From contig NZ_CP029426.2 in NCBI RefSeq assembly GCF_002266435.3, positions 1,828,001-1,892,000 of the forward strand: a stretch of 64,000 nucleotides of DNA, read 5' to 3'. Below are positions 62,163 through 64,000 of this stretch, one piece after another. Origin of the DNA: Bradyrhizobium amphicarpaeae. GTDB taxonomy: Bacteria > Pseudomonadota > Alphaproteobacteria > Rhizobiales > Xanthobacteraceae. The stretch's first letter is position 1; the number at the start of each line of letters is the position of its first letter. The position numbers and the translations under genes were made by a program. The notes beneath the pieces were generated by a model, which did not search any database, had not been told where the DNA came from, and saw only the letters and a list, made by a program, of their open reading frames with translations.

Positions 62163-63098
62163 ATGGACGCCTCCTTGCCCGCCCATATGCGCCCGGAACG
62201 CTCGTTCCAGGGCTTCATCCTCGCGCTCCAGCGGTTCTGGGCCGAGCAGGGCTGCGTGATCCTGCAGCCCTACGACATGGAGATGGGCGCGGGCACCTTC
62301 CATCCGGCGACCACGCTGCGCGCGCTCGGGCCCAAGCCTTGGAACGCTGCCTATGTCCAACCCTCGCGTAGGCCCAAGGACGGCCGCTACGGCGAGAACC
62401 CGAACCGGATGCAGCACTACTACCAGTTCCAGGTGATCATGAAGCCGTCGCCGCCGAACCTTCAGGAACTGTACCTGAAGTCGCTCGCCGCGATCGGCAT
62501 CGATTCCGCCCTGCACGACATCCGCTTCGTCGAGGACGATTGGGAGAGCCCGACGCTGGGCGCTTGGGGCTTGGGGTGGGAGTGCTGGTGCGACGGCATG
62601 GAGGTCAGCCAGTTCACTTACTTCCAGCAGGTCGCCGGCTTCGAATGCGCGCCGGTCGCGGGCGAGCTCACCTACGGGCTCGAGCGCCTCGCGATGTATG
62701 TGCAGGGCGTCGATCGCGTCTACGACCTCAACTTCAACGGCCGCGACGGCGAAGCCAAGGTCACCTATGGCGACGTCTTCCTGCAGGCCGAGCGGGAGTA
62801 CTCGAAGCACAACTTCGAAGTCGCGGACACCGCGATGCTGTTCGAGCAGTTCAAGATGGCCGAAGCGGCCTGCCGGAAATATCTCGACGCCGGCTGGAAG
62901 GACGACAAGCGCGAGGCGCATCTGATGGCGCTGCCGGCTTACGACCAGTGCATCAAGGCCAGCCATGTCTTCAACCTGCTTGACGCGCGCGGCGTGATCT
63001 CGGTGACGGAGCGGCAGAGCTACATTCTGCGCGTGCGCGAATTGGCAAAAGCCTGTGGCGAGGCCTGGATCCACACTGAAGCGGGCGGAGCGGCTTGA
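62163..63098 (+). CDS. glyQ: Glycyl-tRNA synthetase alpha subunit
   Basis: The 311-residue catalytic subunit charges tRNA-Gly. Hallmarks are [43 protein letters not shown] at the N-terminus, [24 protein letters not shown], and [18 protein letters not shown]. Full length for the bacterial two-subunit type. Its stop overlaps the glyS start (TGATG), so both are translated together. Confidence 0.97.
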   Translation: MDASLPAHMRPERSFQGFILALQRFWAEQGCVILQPYDMEMGAGTFHPATTLRALGPKPWNAAYVQPSRRPKDGRYGENPNRMQHYYQFQVIMKPSPPNLQELYLKSLAAIGIDSALHDIRFVEDDWESPTLGAWGLGWECWCDGMEVSQFTYFQQVAGFECAPVAGELTYGLERLAMYVQGVDRVYDLNFNGRDGEAKVTYGDVFLQAEREYSKHNFEVADTAMLFEQFKMAEAACRKYLDAGWKDDKREAHLMALPAYDQCIKASHVFNLLDARGVISVTERQSYILRVRELAKACGEAWIHTEAGGAA

Positions 63099-64000
63099 TG
63101 CCCGATCTTTTGCTTGAACTGTTCTCGGAAGAAATTCCTGCGCGCATGCAGGCCAAGGCGGCCGACGATCTGCGCCGCCTGGTCACCGACAAGCTCGTTG
63201 CCGAAGGCCTGGTCTATGAGGGTGCGAAGGCGTTCGCGACACCGCGCCGCCTCGCGCTCACCGTGCACGGCATCCCCGCGCGCCAGCCTGATCTCAAGAC
63301 CGAACGCCGCGGACCGAAAGTCGGCGGGCCCGATGCGGCCGTGCAGGGTTTTCTGAGGGCGACGGGTCTGAAGTCGCTGGATGAGGCCAAAATCCAGCGC
63401 GATCCCAAGGGCGATTTCTACATCGCGCTGATCGAAAAGCCCGGCCGCGACGCGATCGACGTGCTTGCGGAAATCCTGCCCGTCATCATCCGCACCTTCC
63501 CCTGGCCGAAATCGATGCGCTGGGGCGCACGCTCCGGCAAGCCGGGCTCGCTCAACTGGGTGCGTCCGCTGCACGCGATCACCGCGACGTTCGGGCTCGA
63601 GACCGAAGAGCCCGATGTCGTGAAATTCGAGGTCGACGGCATCGCGACCGGCCAGACCACCTATGGCCATCGCTTCATGGCGCCGGATGCGATTTCCGTG
63701 CGCCGCTTCGAGGATTACGAAGCGAAGCTGAAAGCCGCAAAAGTCATCCTCGATCCGCAGGCGCGCAAGGACATCATCTTCGCCGACGCCAAGGAATTGA
63801 CGTTTGCGCAAGGGTTCGAACTGGTCGAGGATCAGGTACTGTTGGACGAGGTCTCCGGCCTGGTCGAATGGCCGGTCGTCATGATGGGATCGTTCGAGGC
63901 GGAATATCTCGCGATCCCTGACGAGGTGATCCGCGCCACCATCCGCAACAACCAGAAGTGCTTCGTGGTCAAGGACCCCAAGACCGGGAAGCTGACCAAC
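63098..64000 (+). CDS. glyS: Glycyl-tRNA synthetase beta subunit (partial)
   Basis: The frame starts [18 protein letters not shown] and runs on to the window edge, covering the first 301 codons of a protein normally near 690 residues. Typical segments are [41 protein letters not shown] and the TYGHRFMAP stretch. The beta subunit binds the tRNA and carries an HD-like domain, which lies outside the window. Its start overlaps the glyQ stop by one base. Confidence 0.96.
   Translation, partial: MPDLLLELFSEEIPARMQAKAADDLRRLVTDKLVAEGLVYEGAKAFATPRRLALTVHGIPARQPDLKTERRGPKVGGPDAAVQGFLRATGLKSLDEAKIQRDPKGDFYIALIEKPGRDAIDVLAEILPVIIRTFPWPKSMRWGARSGKPGSLNWVRPLHAITATFGLETEEPDVVKFEVDGIATGQTTYGHRFMAPDAISVRRFEDYEAKLKAAKVILDPQARKDIIFADAKELTFAQGFELVEDQVLLDEVSGLVEWPVVMMGSFEAEYLAIPDEVIRATIRNNQKCFVVKDPKTGKLTN

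Overview
The window reads as a stretch of chromosome from a Bradyrhizobium-type alphaproteobacterium (Nitrobacteraceae). Signs are the high GC content, a fused anthranilate synthase trpE(G) behind a rhizobial trpL attenuator, the CcrM GANTC methylase, the smc-DsbA-DUF721/mutY neighbourhood, and many short palindromic intergenic repeats of the kind scattered through Bradyrhizobium genomes. It is mostly core chromosome. One intact-ended IS701-family insertion (21192-22695) and one gene of unusual composition (1077-2210) are the clearest foreign-looking pieces. No tRNA, rRNA or CRISPR array was seen.

Layout. 1-5.2 kb: tail of cytochrome c1, a dienelactone-hydrolase-like protein, a DUF4375-like protein, the trpL leader with attenuator, then trpE(G) and apt. 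5.2-10.2 kb: a GIY-YIG protein, two adjacent ParA-like ATPases, an M48 protease with LemA, and an Rsm22-like methyltransferase. 10.3-16.6 kb: smc, a DsbA-like oxidoreductase and DUF721, divergent from mutY. 16.6-24.4 kb: a Cache/HAMP/GGEEF diguanylate cyclase, thioesterase, FAD monooxygenase, GST, the IS701 element, a LysR regulator divergent from a SnoaL-like protein, and a DUF1127 protein. 24.4-29.9 kb: heme oxygenase overlapping a bacteriophytochrome HWE-kinase/receiver hybrid behind a possible EcfG promoter, then a chemoreceptor. 29.9-37 kb: GST, CcrM, YpfJ-like peptidase, MoaB, a MarR-GNAT fusion, a small glycosyltransferase and an RMD1/DUF155 membrane protein.

37-44.3 kb holds the most interesting unit, a minus-strand operon-like run of phosphoketolase (xfp), acetate kinase (ackA), a 642-residue protein of unknown function with a PhoU/DUF47-like C-terminus, and a half-length PPDK-like protein lacking the PEP/pyruvate barrel. 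A FixK/FNR-type box lies upstream of xfp, placed as expected for a class II promoter, which suggests low-oxygen induction. Phosphoketolase would make acetyl phosphate, AckA would recover ATP, and the last two proteins may add a phosphotransfer or regulatory step. The divergent neighbour, a PA0069-type radical SAM protein, has a perfect alphaproteobacterial LexA box.

45.6-64 kb: VOC protein, rnhB, a GT39-like membrane protein, a family-4-like uracil-DNA glycosylase, ETF-ubiquinone oxidoreductase, a TPR protein, ispE, LysE-alpha/beta hydrolase, HxlR-fabF, a polyprenyl synthetase, DUF2007-TrmN6-like methyltransferase, a 32-residue membrane peptide, an S49 peptidase, and glyQ-glyS (glyS cut by the window end).
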